Program-made: the position numbers and the translations under genes
Shown here: one piece after another, positions 11,554 through 24,958 of the stretch
Numbering within the stretch: the stretch's first letter is position 1
How the letters are laid out: each line of letters begins with the position of its first letter
Notes under the pieces: model-generated
What the model saw: the letters and a program-made list of their open reading frames with translations, nothing else
What the model was told of the DNA's origin: nothing
Databases searched by the model: none
Source of the DNA: Daedaleopsis sinensis
Lineage: Eukaryota; Basidiomycota; Agaricomycetes; Polyporales; Polyporaceae
Length of the DNA: 64,000 nucleotides
Assembly: GCA_033807695.1 (NCBI GenBank)
Contig: CM066308.1
Coordinates: forward strand, 3,410,001-3,474,000
Direction: 5' to 3'

Positions 11554-14500
11554 ATGGATCCTGATCTATCGACTTCAGCACTGGACGAGATCGACTGGGA
11601 GGGTCTGTTTACCATAAGCCGAGCTGCCAGCCCATTGCCTCCATCCTCCCCACCGCGTCACGATGACATCCCTCTGGATGACTGCAATGAGCCGACAAAT
11701 ACCCTTCCTGGTTCCCCTGGTGCACAGTCGGAAGGGCCTGCGAGCGAAGGTCATCGACCGGTCACCCCTGTGAATGCCGCATTTGCGCCCTCAGACGCGC
11801 TTACCTCCACGAAGTTCTCCTCCCCAGAGGTCGCAACTGCTATCGAGACCAGGGCCGAGGTCAAGCAGCGAAAAGGACAAGCAAAGCGGAAACTCACTAT
11901 GGCTGCAATGCGTTCAGCACGCGAAGAAGAACAGCAAGCGCGACTTGACGTTGACTTGGCTGCCGAACTCGAAACCCAGTTGCTTGCAGAGCGCGCAGCT
12001 GAGGCAGCTCGAGTAGAGTGTTTTCGGGGAGTGCTTGCACGTCTCGATGACTACAACTGCACTTGGGGAGACTTTGTCGAATGGATTTCCTCACCGGAAT
12101 CGGGATGTCGCCTTCACCGGTATGAGGGCTTGTTTCGAAATCGCACGCAGGTGGGACAGATCCTCGATTTATGGGCGTGGAAGAACACGACAACAGGCCG
12201 CGCACAGATACTTGAATGGGCTACGACCTACATGGGCAAAGTCGTCAGTCAAGAGGGAGACTATGTCACCAAGAACGGACTTCTGCAATCTGAACGACAA
12301 CCTGTCACCGACACAGTCATCCAGCACTTCGAATTCTCTTCAGTCTATGAACGACTGCGTGCCCTGTGTCCATCAATGACCTCTCTAATGAGGAGCTTTT
12401 CAACATCCCATCGTCAAGGGCGTCGTAATGCAGAGCTCGACGGCAAAGCCCTTCTTCAGCAAAGGACTCACCGAAAGAATATGGTAAGAGCATGAGACCT
12501 CCGAGTCTTCAGTCATGCTTGAAGAACCTCAATAATCTAACTTTGCAGAGAATCGGAGGTGCAATGATGGATATGCTGGGGGAACGAAGTCAGAAGAACA
12601 GCCTTGGAAAACACGTACTCGGACTGTACCTGTACGCCACCGGTGCTCAACGCCAGACCATGTCCGTCCTACACACGATCGGGGTATGCTCAAGCTATCA
12701 GACCATTGCCGGGACAGTCAATGCTCGTCCCTTTGCCGACACCATGCCAATTGCTCACCTATCCGATGCTCTTGCTGCAGATGTCTCCAACATTGACAGG
12801 CAGGTGCCATCGGGCTCGGGCTCAGGCTCGGGCTCGGACTCGGAATGGATCCCTCAGCCCTCCGAGGACTCGTCCGACTTGTCAGACTCCGAGACGGACT
12901 CTAGCTCTAGCGAAGACGAGGATGTGCCCGAGCCAATACCAGGAGATGGACTAGAGGATGAGGACGCGGATGCACCAGCCAACGCGGTGGAAGTGGACAA
13001 CCAAGCCGCCGTGCGACCCAGCGCAACCGAGAACGCGATCAAGAACGCGCCGGTGGGAGAAGCGCCCACCCCCGTTCTTTCGTCTGTCTTCGCGCGAGGT
13101 GCTGGACTGCTACGTCGCATCTGCGAATCCTGTCGAATCACCGCACGACGAGTCGCCCATGCACACATATGTGGCCACGTTTATGACAACATCAATATGA
13201 TGTTCAAAGTCGCTGAGCAGATACTCGGGCGGAAGGACTCGCAAGAGAACGGTACGTGTGCGACAATGTTCCCTCTCTACGAAGCCCGTCCCGAGGACAT
13301 GAGAACCGAAGATCTCCTCTCCACTTTCAACGACGCCCCTGCCTTGGAGCTGAGCGACATCCTACACACGCCAGAAGAAGGTGCATTGTTTGAACAATCA
13401 CTTGAACATGCCATCTTACGCGACCTCGTCAATAACACCAAAGGCTTTGACCGCTTCTCTCCGGATGTCGATGCATGTCTACCTGGAGCCGACGACCAGA
13501 TTCCTCTCCATAAAACCGAGCTCTACCCCCTCCCAGCCATGCAAATTGACGAATCCAGCACCACCGGCAACGCAGAGGTGATGGATGCCATGTTCCGTGA
13601 GCTTGAGCTCGACACCAGCTCTCCCGGGTTTACCGACATTGTCCGGCCTGTCTTTGGCGATCAGCTTTCCATCTCCCGACTCCGTGCCCTGATTGACAAC
13701 CGTGCAGGGCACGACACGCTATCCAACTCATACGGATACGCAGTCTTTGGGCCAGGTCTCTTCCACCATCAAATGACCTTCGTACATGGCCTAATGGAGA
13801 CCCACTTTGGAGACCCATCTGCTGGTACCCGCAACCCCACGTCGCTCACATTCTTCAACACGTTACTTGATCGTAAGCCCATCATCTTGACGTCCCTCCC
13901 CCCATACCGAGTGTGCCGTGACCTTCTCCTCCACATCCTTTCTGCCTGCATCCCTACCTGCCTCCTCGAAGTCACACAGGCTGAGAGCCTCGACGACTAT
14001 GCCGCAAATGTCACCTTCGACGAACTGCGTCAACACATCACACAGGTGCGCATGCTCATGGTCAATCCGAAGGCCGTAGAGGAGCTGCGGAGCGAGCGCG
14101 CTCAGGAAATCGAGAACAATGTGCGTCCCGCGATCGCTACGATGACAGCCCCCACTACCACACCTAGTGAGGCCGGCATCACGTCCGCCGAGCCCACCCT
14201 CAAGACTGGCGACATGATCTTTGAGAATATGGCCCTTCTCTTCCGGGACACCCTCGTCCTTCGCGAGTTTACCGACGCGATCAAGAGCGGCTATTCTGGG
14301 CGTATCATACGCACCCTCAAGATTCTTGCGCTCATGTACCGCGGAAGCGCACGCATGAAGTACGCATATGAGACCCTACACCTCATCCACAACCTGACGC
14401 ATGTATGGCCCAAGTCTGTTAGGTTCGTGCTTGTGGCTAGTTGTGACGTAACATAAGTACTAACATAGTACCACTCACAGAGACGTCATCGTTAAGAACT

Positions 14501-15317
14501 GGCTGCTCAACCCTACCGGTCGACCTAACTCATGGGTACCTGTAGATCTAGTCCAGGAACACAACAACTTCTGGACAAAGGCGAGTCCTATAATCGCATC
14601 TGCTTCCTCGCACTCTCACTGACCATTAAATAACAGTTTGTCTACAAAGCGCAAGGCAGCAACGCATCTTGGACCTGGTTGCAGGTCATATCCCCGTGCG
14701 TAAGCATCCTTCGCGAGCTAGCATCCCAGGTGAACAGCACCCTTGGTGCTCGTCTCGGCAACAAGCACCAAACTCCGGAGCTTACGCGCGACCTTCACAC
14801 TCTCGGGAACGCCATGCGCGAGCATGGAGTTTTCCGCATCCACCCCGGACGTGTTCTTAGGGGGGTCGGCGAAGTTGGCAAGGACAGTGGTGCCGTGCCG
14901 AACATTGCCACTGCAGGCGTCAACTCGTTATTCGGCCCCATGCAAGAGTACAACGAGGCGTTCAGACAGCTTCAGCAACGCCGTCGAAGGACCCCGCTGG
15001 CGGATGTACCGCTCACGCCGCTCCAATCTGAGCAGGCCATGATTGATAGTGCTGCTGACCTTACCGTGGTACGTAATTCACCATAGACCCACGCAGCTTC
15101 GTACTTATATCCTACCTAGGCACACGAGAACTTGAACATGGCCATAGGAGCAGTTGGAGACAGCAATAATGAGTCGCGTTCGAACGGGGAGGACCGTTCC
15201 GACCACTCAGAGGACAGTGACACAGACTATTGGCAGCACTTCGACGACGGCGATTGCGACCCTCACGCGATGTTTGCTGAAGAGGAAAGCCCTTCATTAG
15301 ACTTAGATGACTATTAG
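11554..15317 (+). CDS. DUF6589 protein, candidate transposase of the outer element
   Basis: Five exons (11554-12483, 12549-14422, 14481-14580, 14637-15068, 15120-15317) join in frame to 1177 aa. The N-terminal 300 residues are low-complexity followed by a charged helical stretch. A serine/acidic linker lies at about 395-450. The DUF6589-like core (from about 500) includes VYDNINMMFKVAEQILGR near 515, GDQLSISRLRALIDNRAG near 680 and HGLMETHFGDPSAGTRN near 723. The C-terminus is very acidic and ends LDLDDY. Intron 3 (14581-14636) begins with GC instead of GT. The biochemical function of DUF6589 is unknown to me. The conserved Asp, Asp and Glu in these three blocks could form a DDE-type site, but that is inference. 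The gene is divergent from the helicase and lies inside the same TIRs. Confidence 0.8.
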
Positions 15318-15389
15318 CATCCTCATATTGATGTATCGAGAGCCAGAATGCGATGTATCCATGACGCGAACAGACGCAAAGTCTTTCAA

Positions 15390-15535
15390 AGGGAGCTCGT
15401 CGAGATTCTGCTAAGTACGTATTCACACGGGTACCATATACGGACGTCCTGCCAAAGGCGCGCCCAAATGTACCAGCCGTTAGGTGAACAACGGTTTGTG
15501 GCGTTGATGGACCCGAACGGCTGGTTACGAGCCTA
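15390..15535 (-). repeat. Right terminal inverted repeat of the helicase/DUF6589 element
   Basis: This is the reverse-complement partner of 332-483. It lies 73 bp downstream of the DUF6589 stop codon, just as the left TIR lies about 95 bp downstream of the helicase stop. The two genes and their short 3' ends therefore fill the whole native element. Confidence 0.85.
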
Positions 15536-15544
15536 GCTAAATAC
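15536..15544 (+). repeat. Target-site duplication, right copy
   Basis: GCTAAATAC, identical to 323-331. The two copies flank the TIR-bounded element exactly. Confidence 0.85.
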
Positions 15545-15815
15545 AGGGAGCTACGGAACGCCACGGGGACGCCCAACCGCGGGGGCCAATCAGCGGCGAG
15601 AGTGGAAGACAAGTCTGATGTGTCGAATGTCCCTGGATACGGGCCTGATCAAAGTGGTAACAAACCAAATGATGAGCGCAATCGAGCTCGCGTTGTTCCT
15701 CCTTCTCAATCATCCTCCTACTCACCTTCACCTTCTCAATTCTCGCTCTTTTGCATGCTGTTGTGTCGGCAGAGCCAGACGCAAGCATAATTTCCGCTCA
15801 TTTCAAGGATAGGCT
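15545..15815 (+). promoter_or_regulatory. Promoter/5' UTR region of the membrane-protein gene
   Basis: Pyrimidine-rich DNA (15695-15760) typical of basidiomycete core promoters or 5' leaders, just upstream of the start at 15816. The outer mobile element inserted about 270 bp upstream of this start codon and may have separated the gene from more distal control sequences. Confidence 0.45.
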
Positions 15816-17021
15816 ATGGCGTCGAGCGTCTCCCACAGTCATAAAGCCGCCCCACAACCGCTGGCCGAGACGTCGACTTCACCGACAGTAACTGTGACAC
15901 CTCCACACACCCACCTGGAGGCAGAGTCAGATTCAGAGACAAGGCAGGATGGGCCTTCGGAGCAGCCACACGAGTCCCCACGCCCGCAGGCAGGACCTTT
16001 GCCGAGGAAACGCGGGGAGATAGGCTTCGAGTCGCAGGACAGGGCGGAGACCGAGGGTCAGGCGAGTCCAGCTTCATCATCGACCTCCTCCCCCCTCCCA
16101 GCACGACATCCGGCCGACAGAGACCAGGCTGCGTCGTCCGAGGCTGCTGCGGCTCCTTCGGACCCCCCACGTACACCCTCCCGTGCGGAGTCGACATCCA
16201 CGACAAACACGACTTCGAAGCGCAGCCTCATCTCGTTCTTCAAGCCGAAGCGGATACCAACTGTCGCTGGCCTACGGGGGACGACCCTCACGTATTTCAT
16301 CGTCCAGATCCTCGCGTTTGCCGCGACGCTCGCCGGGTGGATCATCGTCATCCAGCGGATGCAGAAGTCGATGACCGCCGCCGCCTCGACGGACCCGCCC
16401 CCTCCTCCCCCAAGCAACGACAACTCGGACGACAACACGACGACCACGTCCGCGATCTTCAACACGACGTCCGCGCAGATCTTCGTGCACGTCGCCTTCG
16501 CGATCGTCGCGCTCGCGCAGCTCATCTTCCTCGAGCGGCGCCTCTTCCGCCTCCGCGCTGAGCGGTACGCGTACGTGCACCCGGGCGAGATCCTCCCGAG
16601 CGCGCGGCGGGCGGAGCAGGAGGCGACGATGGGGTTCGCCCCGTGGAACCGGCCCCCGCTCCCGACGTACGCCGCCGCGCTCGCGCAGTCCGGCGTGGGC
16701 ACGGGCGACGTCGAGGACAACATCATCGCGATCCCGCCGCCGCCCGCGTACGGCAACACACGCGGGAGCACGCTCCTCCTCGCCGGGTTCCTCACCGACG
16801 CGCTCCGGGCGCAGCGCCCGCGGAGTAACGGGTCGTCGCGGTCGGCGGGCAACCGCGCGAGTGCGGCGAGTGCGCGGAGCGAGGAGGAGGGGGACAGGCC
16901 GAAGAGCTACATGAGCACCGACCCCGAGTGGGAGGCGAGGTGCGACGCGGACCGGGCTCTGGTGTTGGAGGAGACGTTGGCACAGCTGGAAGAGGGCCGA
17001 CCACGGAGCAGGAGCTCATAG
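15816..17021 (+). CDS. Two-pass membrane protein of unknown function
   Basis: A single-exon frame of 401 aa with strong coding signature (high GC at third positions). The N-terminal half is serine/proline/acidic and probably disordered. Two hydrophobic helices follow: YFIVQILAFAATLAGWIIVI at about residues 158-177, and a second (IFVHVAFAIVALAQLIFL) at about 222-239. They are linked by a short Asp/Asn/Thr loop with a proline run. The C-terminal part has a conserved-looking PPPPAYGNTRGSTLLLAGFL and a charged tail. No enzymatic motif is seen. I do not recognise a named family. It is the first host gene to the right of the outer mobile element. Confidence 0.75.
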   Translation: MASSVSHSHKAAPQPLAETSTSPTVTVTPPHTHLEAESDSETRQDGPSEQPHESPRPQAGPLPRKRGEIGFESQDRAETEGQASPASSSTSSPLPARHPADRDQAASSEAAAAPSDPPRTPSRAESTSTTNTTSKRSLISFFKPKRIPTVAGLRGTTLTYFIVQILAFAATLAGWIIVIQRMQKSMTAAASTDPPPPPPSNDNSDDNTTTTSAIFNTTSAQIFVHVAFAIVALAQLIFLERRLFRLRAERYAYVHPGEILPSARRAEQEATMGFAPWNRPPLPTYAAALAQSGVGTGDVEDNIIAIPPPPAYGNTRGSTLLLAGFLTDALRAQRPRSNGSSRSAGNRASAASARSEEEGDRPKSYMSTDPEWEARCDADRALVLEETLAQLEEGRPRSRSS

Positions 17022-19019
17022 GTGGTCGTTGATTTGTGAGATTGGCGTGTGGCCGGGGCGGAGAGCGGGTGGGGCTGGGACTGGGTGGTTGACGGACATG
17101 TTGGTGAGTCTCACAGTTTCGCATCAACCCTGCCTGCTGCACGGCCGGCGGCCACGGTGTTCGATTCTCTCGGCTCGTCGCTGACCGCATGTCTGCTTTC
17201 TCGTCATCTCCAGATTTACTTTCGGTCGGACCGCACTCTGCCTGCATCTTCCTCGCCGTCCTTGTGTTGTTTTAATGTACCTGTTTAGCGTTTCCCGCCC
17301 ACTCGGCTTCGATACCATGCGCTTTCTGTCCACAGCTCTCGGAGTCGGCATACGCTCAGGGTCAATGCCAAATTCTGCCGTGCAGAACCCCTTCTGCGGC
17401 TTTCTCCTGTAGCACATGGTGCAGTCGTCCGATCGTCGTGCATCGAATTTCCGAGACTCAGACTCACCACACTCATCGAAAGGAAGGCGACACTATATTT
17501 GTGCACGCTTTCCTAGCGGTGAGAACTCGTTCTATCTATTGTGCTTGACTTGGCTGACCGAAGAGTTTCTACTTAGGGAACCAACCTCATGGAAACTGAG
17601 AGGATGCGTAATGATTCGTCGCACGTACGTTCCCAGCATCTAGGGTCGTATCACCGCCCGCTACTTGTTCATCAAGGATTAGAGTTTGTCGAACTCACCG
17701 TTTAGCGGCCAAATCGCACAAAGTGCATCTCATGACGCCATTGTCGCTGGTACCGGTGCGCACTCGGACATCGAGGAAATCTAACCCGGCAACGGTACGA
17801 CCATCTTCACGGCACCATCGTCCGCACTCCCCGGGCGACGGAGACTACCTTTACCCGAGATCCAAGCTGCTACCACATCGGTCATGTGAGCGATCCGCTC
17901 TTCGATCGAACAGCGTTGACTCAGACACAAGTCGAAGCTTAGAGCAGCGGGGCCGGTGTTAGTAGGTTGCTTTTAGCGATTGTCGCACCTGATGATGCCT
18001 ACATTTCTGTGAATAAGGAAAGGTTTCGCGCGCGGTGGCCGACGTCGTGTCCTCAGACTAGAAGCATCGCTGAGGATGGATGCGGCTCCGTGGTCGTGGA
18101 GTCCGTAACCATCGTCCATCCCATCCGGCGATTAAAGCCGCAATATCCAGGCGGACGGCCCAGATGGGCGATCTGTGTGGGATATTGAGCAACGGATGGT
18201 TTGGATGCCGGCACTGCGGGGTGCGTCCCCGGCACTGCGGGGTGCGTCCCCGGCACCCGCCCCACACTCAGTTACAGGATCCCCAGACTAGCATGTTATT
18301 TTTCCCCGCCGCCAACCTGTTGCATCAGAATGTGGAAGCGTGCGGTGATATGGCCTGGCTGGAGAGTGAATGCAAGGAATGATGCACACACGAGTGTCGC
18401 GCATGGCGCTGTAGTAGTGGCCCCGTTTGCTGGGCAGCTTGAATGTTCCGCAACCAGTCAAGTTCCGGGTTCCATGTGGGCGACGGGCGTATATTGCGTC
18501 AGGTTTAAATTTAACAGGGCCGCACTAGACTCATAAACGAATATAGAGTACTAGTGCCGAAGTCGATAATTGCGAGCGAGACGTAAACCGCCATCGAACC
18601 ATGCGTAGGGTCGATACATGATACATACAGTACTATGTACATACCACGTCCGCCGAGCAAGCACTTGAAGGGAAACAGTACTGTACAGCTTGGCCGAGCT
18701 TGGCCTGCACTCTGTCGAGCACGACGAGCAGTGTCAACCATGCGCTCGTCCTTGATGTCTGTTGCCCTGATGGTAATACTTAAGTCTATCGACATTCAAA
18801 GTGTGCTGCGTTGCTCGGGATCAGTACGGTAGCGAGGCAAGCACGGGATGGTATCACCCTGTCTCATCATTCATACACCCTTCTTTTCCGACCGCATGAC
18901 CTTTCTTCGCCATCCATGCACATGTATCCGCCAGGTCGAACTCGAAGCCGACGTCAGCCTCCCTCAGCCTCCGGGCTCGCTGCTCGGCTACCTTAGGCTG
19001 CGAGTCGCAACTTGAAGGG
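17022..19019. other. 2-kb intergenic region
   Basis: No convincing gene. Short frames here lack introns, homology or codon bias. The region contains a 21-bp tandem repeat at 18210-18251 and, toward its right end, the upstream region of the glucoamylase gene. Confidence 0.5.
18210..18251 (+). repeat. 21-bp tandem repeat, two copies
   Basis: Two identical copies of GGCACTGCGGGG followed by TGCGTCCCC sit side by side (18210-18230 and 18231-18251), then a partial third copy (GGCACC). Function unknown. Confidence 0.8.
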
Positions 19020-19027
19020 TATAAATA
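19020..19027 (+). promoter_or_regulatory. TATA box of the glucoamylase gene
   Basis: TATAAATA lies 95 bp upstream of the glucoamylase start codon, followed by a CT-rich leader. This is a good match to a fungal core promoter of a highly expressed secreted enzyme. Confidence 0.65.
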
Positions 19028-19121
19028 CAGACGAGGTCCTGCTCGACACCGTCAGCGTCCCCTCCTCCGTCGTCGTCAGCGTCACCGTCTCGTCTCGTCG
19101 GATCCAGCGACCGCCTCCGCG

Positions 19122-21263
<2,142 letters not shown>

Positions 21264-22525
21264 AGCTTTGAAGTATTCCCCGCATCCTCATGATCATTTC
21301 GGCTCGGTCGTCGCTCGGAGCGGCGTCGAGCCCGTCGATCTGTGGACGACAACACCTCTCTCTGGGCATGATGTACCGGGGACAGGAGAGTCGGTTAAAC
21401 ACATACCCATCCCCTCGGCTCATACTCTACTACTTGCCGTTGTATATGCTAGCGCTGTTGTACAATATACTTTGGAATTGCGGGCCCACATCTCCGGCCC
21501 TTGCGATCTCGCGCATCTCAGACTCTTCCGTTTGGGTAGATGTGCGTGCTTGGTACTCGAGTGTGTGCGAAGGGGAAGTTTCCGACGATAATGCAGTGGG
21601 TCGAGTTTGCCAGTGGCCCGGTACCACCCTGCCAACCCAAGTTCGTTCTAAAGTGAGATACTAAGTACATGTTTGGCGCACCCAGTGGGAAGCTGTCTTG
21701 CCCGCGGCCTTGGCCACTGCACTGTCCCGGGTTTGACGGCGATATAAAGACCTCCTCTACGGCTGTGCGTGCGTCGGTGGAGGGTTCGAAGGTCCGGCGA
21801 GGTCACGCTGACAAGGGAAGTCGGAATACGGTGGTGAACACAGAGGCAGTGCCAATGAGCCTAGAGAGCACTTAAGGGAGATCGAAGTGGATGTCCAAGG
21901 TCCCCTGGGTCCCTGATCGAGAACGCAACCAAGAGAGCATGTGAAAAACGAACGAAGATATGATTTGACAATTGGTGCGTTGTGGCCCTAGAGAGCTACG
22001 CTAACTTGAAGCGAAACAAAAGTGTTCGTCGGAGCGCGGTCCGTCGGCGTCTCAATATCCTAATCCGTAACGCGGCTACTAGTACGGTACTGAAGCCTCT
22101 CGTTGAAGATGCTGCCAATACTATTCGGGTTCGGGGGTGCCCTTTGATGCAGGGGAAAACATTAGATCTGAAGCACATGCTGCCACATCATACCGTGATA
22201 CATAGTAGCCTCGAGAGACCGCGTACATGTAAAATATATACCGGTACTCGCATATGAGTTCAGACCCTTTAACTAGAGTTGAAGTTTTTTATCCTCCGGT
22301 TGCTGCAGGTTTCGGAGAAACATTTTGCCACTCAAACTATCTGGGAGATAACTTGAGGTAAAGTTATGTTCAACTTGGAAAGTAGAAGTTGATAAATGTT
22401 CGTTGGATGGGTATTGGACTAGTACTACAATACATGTACATGCAACACGGTGCAGCTAGTAGCTCAACAGGCGGTTTTCAGCAGAAGCATTCCGGCCCGA
22501 TCCTACATACAACCCGACCGGTCTT
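21264..22525. other. Intergenic region between convergent genes
   Basis: About 1.26 kb holding the 3' ends of the convergent glucoamylase and protease genes. I see no further gene, RNA or clear repeat. Confidence 0.5.
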
Positions 22526-24113
22526 TCACGCGAGCGCGGCGAACCCGACAGCGTTGTCGTCGACGGAGAACACGGTGTAGACGTTCTTCATGAGGCTGCA
22601 TCGGACACCAGAGCATCAGTCGACCGACTCCGCGCGCAGAAGCCCATGCTACTCACCTGTCGCCCAGGAGCCAGACGTTGCTCCCGAGGCCGAGGTCGCC
22701 GCTCGCAAGCGCGCCGACACACGAGCTCGAGCCCGACGAGACCTGGCCCAAGTTGATGCTGCCGCGCCCCCGCCATCAGCCCACGTTCACAAGGAAAGGA
22801 TGCAGGAGAGGGCACTCACTCGTCGCTGCTGATCGACCACTGCTTCCCGCCCCAGGTGAACGCGACCGTGGGGGGCGAGCTGCACGGGAACGAGTACAGG
22901 CCCTGCGAGGAGTCGTACAGCTTGGCGCCCTTCACGCCCGCCCAGAACTTCTTCGCCGCGGCCGACGGGGCGTACATGAGCGTGGTGCCCGAGTCGATGA
23001 TCGTGTCGAAGCCGGACACGGCGGTTTTGCCGCCGACGATGGCGGACGCGCCGCTGATCTGCCAGAAGCCGGAGGAGGACGTGACGTCGTGGTACTCGAT
23101 CGCCCCCGTGTAGAGGTCCTCGTTCGTGCCGCCGATGTAGAGCTCAGAGCCGCTCTGGTCGAGCTTGAACGCGAAGACGCCCTCGGGCGCGGTCTCCTGG
23201 GAGACGGCCGTGAAGAAGAACGGGTCCTGTGCGGCAGAAGCGGTCGCGTGCGTGAGCACGTGGTGCTAGGGGAGGTTGTGCGCGGAGGACTTACGTGGCC
23301 GAGGTTGGAGATCGCAGGGAAGGCGAGTCCGAGAAGCCCGTCGCTCGGGTCGGACTGGAATTCTGACGACTCTTTCGTGACGGCGGCGAGGTATTGGCCT
23401 GTGACGCTCACGCCACCCAGGGTGACTATCGTGTGCATGCCGCGCGGTGAGCAGCGCTCTTTCAAACAAGCTCAGTAGTAGCCTCACCGGTGTCAGTGTA
23501 GGGCGTGCCCGAGGCGGTGGAGCCGTCTCCGTAGCTGATCGAGAAGGAGCCGCTCTTCTTGCTGCTCTGCGAGGACTTGCTCGGGTTGTACTTGGCGTGG
23601 CTTCCGCAGGTCGTGCATGTCGACGAGGGCACCCAGAGGTCGGACGAGCCCGTGTCGAAGTCGACGGTGAAGCTCTGCGCGGGCTTGCCGATGGTGACCT
23701 TGCCCGTCCACAGGACATCGTCCTCCTGGTCCGTGAGGGGAACACCACCGCGCTTCTCGAGCGCAGCGGGCACGGTGGCCAGCGGCTTGATCTCAGCGCC
23801 CTCGGAGAATGCGGAGCGGCCGACGTTCTTCTCGAGGTTGATGAGGTTCTGACGGTGCTTGCTGTGGGGCGCGGTCAGCGGTTATGGGACCATGGTCGCG
23901 GCGAGGTACGTACTTCTTCAGGTTGACGATCTGGCGGACGGTCTTGTCGTAGTTGAAGGTACCATCGGCGTTGGTCAAAGACCCACGCTTGTGGAGGGGG
24001 ATCCGCACGCCAGTGACCGGGGTAGCGGGGTCGAAGACGTGGTCGGTATCGACGGGGCTGGCGGTGGCGACGAGCGCGAGCGCGACGGCGATGAGGGTGG
24101 CCTTGCAGAACAT
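22526..24113 (-). CDS. Secreted pepsin-like aspartic protease (family A1)
   Basis: Extracellular acid endopeptidase of the polyporopepsin type. Six exons (23914-24113, 23488-23861, 23295-23425, 22820-23226, 22657-22758, 22526-22595) join in frame to 427 aa. The signal peptide is at about residues 1-19 (MFCKATLIAVALALVATAS). A propeptide follows with dibasic KR sites at 42-43 and 103-104; cleavage at the latter would release a mature enzyme starting GGVPLTDQ. The two catalytic aspartates are in FDTGSSDLW (Asp136) and IIDSGTTLMY (Asp313), with the flap tyrosine in SISYGDGS. The C-terminus VFSVDDNAVGFAALA is typical of the family. All introns are GT-AG. No defect is seen. Confidence 0.95.
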
Positions 24114-24232
24114 GACTGAACAGGTGCTGGGTGCGCTGGGGATGGCTGGTCGCGAGCAGAGGAGGAGCAGGAGCTTCAACGAGAGCTGTAGAGCAGGGAA
24201 GAGCCTGATGTTGAGCGACTTCCATGACGAGG

Positions 24233-24239
24233 TTTTATA
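24233..24239 (-). promoter_or_regulatory. TATA box of the aspartic protease gene
   Basis: On the minus strand TATAAAA lies 120 bp upstream of the protease start codon, at a spacing similar to the glucoamylase TATA box. Confidence 0.6.
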
Positions 24240-24958
24240 CGCGCATAATGCCCGAGGTCAAGAGGCAGAGGACGCTCAAGGACGCTGCGCGGCCGCGCAA
24301 GAAGCTGGGCCTCATGGCAATGAACCGGAGGAACGCGTGGTGACTGCAAGCATAATGTCGAGATTGCTGTCACTGCTCACATGCTCTGCGCGGGTTTCAT
24401 TGTCAATCGACTCGGGATCTGGACAAATGACCCACCGGAGTCCGTCCTAGTCCGTCTAAGATAGGCCGTGGACCATGGAGGTAGTCGTGCGCATTGCCAA
24501 CACAGGCTCTGTCGCCTTCGATCATCGCCAATCCTCGCCCGGCGGAGACCACAGTCCGCGTCTAATTCTGGCACTCACGGTTTTACCTGTGATATTTTTA
24601 GCACCAGTGGGCAGACCCGCATCTGATCTCCATGTGCTGTCTTGTGCAATCAACCGCGGTTGGTGATTATGCCAGTCCAACGAGGAGCCCATCCACGCAC
24701 ACAAACTGATGGCTTGTTCCAGCCGCGCAGTCTGCAGAACGTTCCCTAGCGTTCCCGTCCAGTCTTCTCCGCACCGCTCCTTGACCGGTCGTTATCTGCA
24801 GCATTCTATGTCAGCTGGGATCACGATGGACTCACGTAGACGCGAACGACAGCCATATGGACCAGGACAGATAGGAGCCGCGTAATCTGCGCACGGGCTC
24901 CTCCTCCGAGACAGGTTCGCCATGTCAACTGAAATCATATTGAATCGCTGATCGTGTG
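24240..24958. other. Intergenic region
   Basis: About 0.7 kb between the protease promoter and the P450 stop codon. No gene recognised. Confidence 0.45.

Larger units (their letters stand above)
332..15535. mobile_element. Composite TIR element carrying RecQ-like helicase and DUF6589 gene
   Basis: The interval is bounded by long imperfect terminal inverted repeats (332-483 and 15390-15535), starting TAGACTCG on the left and TAGGCTCG on the right when read inward. It is flanked on both sides by the direct repeat GCTAAATAC (323-331 and 15536-15544), as expected for a target-site duplication. Inside lie only two native genes, a minus-strand helicase and a plus-strand DUF6589 protein, in divergent orientation. 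A 7.4-kb Plavaka transposon is nested within the helicase. Without the nested insertion the element is about 7.8 kb. TIRs plus a 9-bp duplication point to cut-and-paste DNA transposition. Which gene encodes the recombinase is inference; DUF6589 is the candidate. I know of no described transposon family with this gene content. Confidence 0.85.

Noticed and set aside
332..15535. Helitron or Starship-type element
   Set aside because: Helitrons lack TIRs and target duplications and encode Rep-helicase proteins. No tyrosine recombinase of the Starship captain type is seen.
22678..23478. 266-codon plus-strand frame opposite the protease gene
   Set aside because: It is antisense to the aspartic protease exons, which carry both catalytic motifs and consistent introns.
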